Assembly: GCA_905221605.1 (NCBI GenBank)
Contig: CAJNDS010002848.1
Span: 1-62,000, forward strand
Length of the DNA: 62,000 nt
Direction: 5' to 3'
From: Symbiodinium natans
Taxonomy: Eukaryota; Sar; Dinophyceae; Suessiales; Symbiodiniaceae
Positions 59,168 to 62,000 of this stretch are shown one piece after another. Numbering within the stretch: the stretch's first letter is position 1; every line of letters starts with the position of its first letter. The position numbers were made by a program, and so were the translations under genes. The notes beneath the pieces are model-generated. The model searched no databases. It saw only the letters and a list, made by a program, of their open reading frames with translations, and was not told where the DNA came from.

Positions 59168-62000
59168 CCACAACACTTGCCCTGGATATGAGCCAGGCTT
59201 TCGATAGAGTGGACAGAACCAAACTCAGCGAGGCACTTTGCCGCACAGGAATGCCAGCTGAGCTGATCAATACGATCATTCAATGGCACAATACCATCCA
59301 GTATCATCTACAGGTGGCCGACCTCACGGAGACCGTGCATTGTGGAAGAGGACTGAGGCAGGGTTGTACACTATCCCCCACATTATGGGTGGCCATCACA
59401 AGCCACGTAATGTCAATGATTGGGCAACATGTGCCGGAGGAGTGGGTTCGAGATCAATTGACTCTCTTCGCAGATGATGTTCTTGGGCAATGGACGTTTC
59501 ATTCCGAACGGGACTTAACTTTTATGCTGCAATGCATGGATGCCATTTTCAACGTGTTGGAAGCATTTGGCATGAAGGTGAATGTCCAGAAATCGTCGCT
59601 CCTCATTCAAGTCAAGGGTCGAGTGGCAGCGGAATGGTTAAAGGCGCGGACGCGAACGGTGAAGGGGGTCAAGACATTTGTCACGGCAACACCCCAGGGC
59701 AGAATTCTGTCTATCCCAATCGTGCAACAGACCAAGTATCTCGGCATCATGCTAAGCTACCACAATCCAGCGAAACACACAGTTGCTTATCGACTGAGAC
59801 AAGCAGAAGCGCAACGTCGGCGACTACAAAAAGTCCTACAAGGGAAGCATGTTCTGTCGATTAAACAGCGTGTCCAGCTATGGAAGGCGTGTATCTGGAC
59901 TTCTCTACAACATGGTTTGAACGCTGTGGGAGTTGGATGGGAGGAGCTTAGGCTGATCCGTTCATGCTGTGCAAGGCAACTCCGTGCGATTTCGTCCAGC
60001 CCAGTCCACATAACACATGAGAGCACGGAGGCACTTTTTAAACGACTTGGTTTTGAGGAGCCGCACCTTTTGTTACAAAAGCGGATGCATACACTTTCCA
60101 CCACTTTGACGAACAGCACAGACCCAATGATGAACATGACTGCGCTCATCAATACGGTTCAACAGAACCAATTGCAACTTGAGCAGGCCATTCGACATTG
60201 GCAGAATTTCAAGATTCGACAAACACCTGATGCCACACCAGACCAGGGTACACTACTACTCCCTGGAGAGGGCGGGATGTGGCTGCAACCTGTCGCTACA
60301 TCCAAAGGTGTTTTGCCCGCTCAGTTCATGTGTCCTCAATGCCTCCTGTTCTTTGTGGATATGAGAATGCTGAAGAAGCACCATGTCGAGTCGCACGGCG
60401 TCCCCCTTGAACCACTCCTCCGCAACTTTGACCGTTTTCTGCACAGCAAAGATGACATGCCCACATGTCGACACTGTGAACATGAATTCCAAACATGGCA
60501 GGTGCTACAAGGTCACATCTTGGACAATCACTGTTCTACTTTTTGGCTGAAATGCCAGGACCCGCAACGTGAGATTGAGGACACCTCGTCTCCAGGCCAC
60601 CCGACCTTCGAACAAACACAGGCGGGAGATTGGAACAGGACCAACAGAGCGGACCCTGTAGCGTACCATGAAGACCTGCGCACTTTCCTGGGAACACATG
60701 GATGGCCTGCTATTGTACAGCTCAGGTCCATTTGCATGCACTTGAGGTCGCATTGTGCAATTTGTGATCAGTGGACACATCCATGGAAATTGAAGTTGCA
60801 TTATAGAGGCAGCCACTCCACTATCTGGCAAGACTATGGCATTATGGTTGACCAGGACTGCTCACTGGTTCGAAGGCAAGCTGTGACACCTTGTCGCTTC
60901 TGTGGAGCGCAAGTCCGTAATGTGGTCTCGCACACATCTAAATGCCCTACTATTTGGCAGGTATGCTTGCTGATGCGTTTATGGCACGATGAACAAACTA
61001 TGCGGCCTCTTGACGCGCAGCAACAGCGACGACACGTGCTACGGCTTGCCAGAGAGCGCCAACGCCGACAATCGAAGGCGCGTAAGATGCAATTATTGGC
61101 GGCAAAAGAGCCTCTGTTAAATCCACCAGTGAGCAGTGACTTCTTTCCGCATACACCCGAGCTTGAATCAGCCCTGGTCCTAAGCGCAAACTGGATGCAT
61201 GTGTTGGAGGACGTCTCGTGGTGTGAACAAGCTCGACACCAATGTGTTCAATGCAAAGTGCCCACTGCAGACGTGCGTGAGTTCATGCAACATTGCGCTT
61301 TTGCACATGAAGGGTTCTGGCAACACCGACCTGATTATGTTCACAATAGCATTTTGCTCAATCAAGCTGCGACACCTTGCTGCTGGTGCCACGCTACGAC
61401 GCACAGGCCAACATTACATTCACAATATTGCATGCCAGTGTTGAACGCGGCCCTGCTGCATTATACGTCTGTTCATCTCTTGCTTGAGGATGGAATCCAC
61501 ACCGATGGACGAACTCAAGACCATGTACGGCGAAATGCTGCCGTCCTTGAGCAGCACCACATGCACTCCGGAGACCACACCGTCGAGGTCAACAGGAAAG
61601 AGATCGGCGTCTCCGACACATCCACAAAGCCACAAAGGACAGGGCCGGAAGAGTACAAAGGGACGCGGAAGGGGACGCGGAGCACCGCACCCGAAAACGT
61701 CTCTCTTTCGGGAGACCTCAAGCCTCATGGACGACACGTATCACCTGGAGAAGGACATGGTCAAGGAGCTGGTCCGCCTGTCTCTGAGGCACGAGCAACA
61801 GTTGATGCGATTGGGCCAAGACACTGTTTTACTGTTCACGTTCCAGAACAGGCCAGGCGAGAAGGAAAACATCCTGCCCGCGTTGTTCAAGATAAGCCAG
61901 GCCTGGAAGCAGAAAATGGAGAGCGAGACCAAGCCAACAATGTCCTTGCGGGTCACGGTGGTGCAGTGCCTCTGTGCGGAGCTCCTCGACCGCGTCAAGA
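59168..62000 (+). CDS. LINE 4: 5'-truncated RT with C2H2-rich tail, open to the window edge
   Basis: LINE sequence starts abruptly at ALDMSQAFDRVDR (first Met 59188). The frame then runs without a stop to position 62000 (over 930 codons), so it is incomplete on the right. RT motifs are GRGLRQGCTLSPTLW, LTLFADDVLGQW (FADD near residue 94) and TKYLGIMLSYH, plus connector RQLRAISSSPVHITH. Several Cys/His fingers follow: CPQCLLFFVDMRMLKKHH (about 382), CRHCEHEFQTWQVLQGHIL (about 427), CAICDQWTHPWKLKLHY (about 523), CRFCGAQVRNVVSHTSKC (about 569), and CVQCKVPTADVREFMQHC. Fingers probably bind element RNA or DNA. From about 61480 another plus frame looks more protein-like, so the true end of this protein may be near there. 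EEP and the first RT motifs are absent. Confidence 0.8.
61490..62000 (+). CDS. Overlapping reading frame, helical domain shared with retroelement fragments, partial
   Basis: From Met 61490, one frame off the RT frame, 170 codons run to the edge: MESTPMDELKTMYGEMLPSL, a Ser/Thr/Lys-rich stretch with KSTKGRGRGRGAPHPK, then DTYHLEKDMVKELVRLSLRH and LLFTFQNRPGEKENILPALF, with helices to the end. LEKDMVKELVRLSLRHEQQL resembles KKDLMIQIAKLVLKHEDQL at 46.1 kb. It follows the LINE 4 finger region at once. It may be a second ORF, or a continuation reached by a frameshift. Family unknown. Confidence 0.55.
   Translation, partial: MESTPMDELKTMYGEMLPSLSSTTCTPETTPSRSTGKRSASPTHPQSHKGQGRKSTKGRGRGRGAPHPKTSLFRETSSLMDDTYHLEKDMVKELVRLSLRHEQQLMRLGQDTVLLFTFQNRPGEKENILPALFKISQAWKQKMESETKPTMSLRVTVVQCLCAELLDRVK

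Noticed and set aside
58890-59307. Minus-strand frame with repeated QQPGWQDSQVH
   Set aside because: It is produced by the 55-60-bp tandem repeat and overlaps the start of RT on the other strand.

Overview
The window looks like nuclear DNA of a dinoflagellate, plausibly a Symbiodiniaceae-like (Suessiales) species. This is inferred from several signs: a long GT-rich satellite, scattered TTTAGGG-type telomere-like sequence, very short introns that fit GC-AG as well as GT-AG splicing, a FNIP/LRR-type tandem repeat array, and many EEP-RT non-LTR and Ty1/copia LTR retroelements. I saw no bacterial operons, rRNA genes, recognisable tRNA genes or CRISPR arrays.

Layout. 1-1.5 kb is GT-rich satellite. 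1.8-4.9 kb (minus strand) holds exon pieces of a gene with a clear PARP-type zinc finger, possibly a PARP1-like gene running leftwards. 6.35-15.2 kb (minus strand) is a multi-exon gene, or two adjacent genes. It has a secretory N-terminus, Cys/Gly beta-rich exons, nine copies of a module built around G-D-R-F-[IV]-Q-x-G-x-W-R, and a C-terminal PA14 domain. 15.3-17.9 kb has no recognisable gene. 17.9-19.4 kb is a 66-bp FNIP-like repeat array joined directly to the RNase H end of a decayed copia element (19.4-24.7 kb). 25.2-25.9 kb is a TTCGAAG-rich repeat with an inverted centre. 26.7-28.6 kb is a decayed LINE cut off by a poly(A)-tailed insertion. 29.3-34.4 kb is a 1,950-bp unit in about 2.6 tandem copies.

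35.6-45.5 kb is a complete, apparently very young copia element. It has two almost identical 375/376-bp LTRs, a 5-bp target duplication, a primer-binding site and a polypurine tract. Its single 2,665-codon frame carries Gag, protease, integrase, RT and RNase H, followed by about 665 unexplained residues that include a zinc ribbon and a coiled coil.

45.5-62 kb is dominated by LINE relatives and simple repeats. One LINE (48.6-51.6 kb) encodes RT, C2H2 zinc fingers and then a ubiquitin-specific-protease (USP, C19) domain. A minus-strand LINE lies at 52.5-55.0 kb and an ORF1/gag-like reading frame at 55.2-57.1 kb. A minus-strand ORF with a signal peptide lies at 57.0-58.2 kb. A 5'-truncated LINE runs open from 59.17 kb off the right edge.

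Only the PARP-finger gene and the PA14/module gene look like host genes. Most of the rest is mobile elements and their remains. Splice sites were inferred by eye from domain continuity, and exon borders are approximate except where an exact junction is given.
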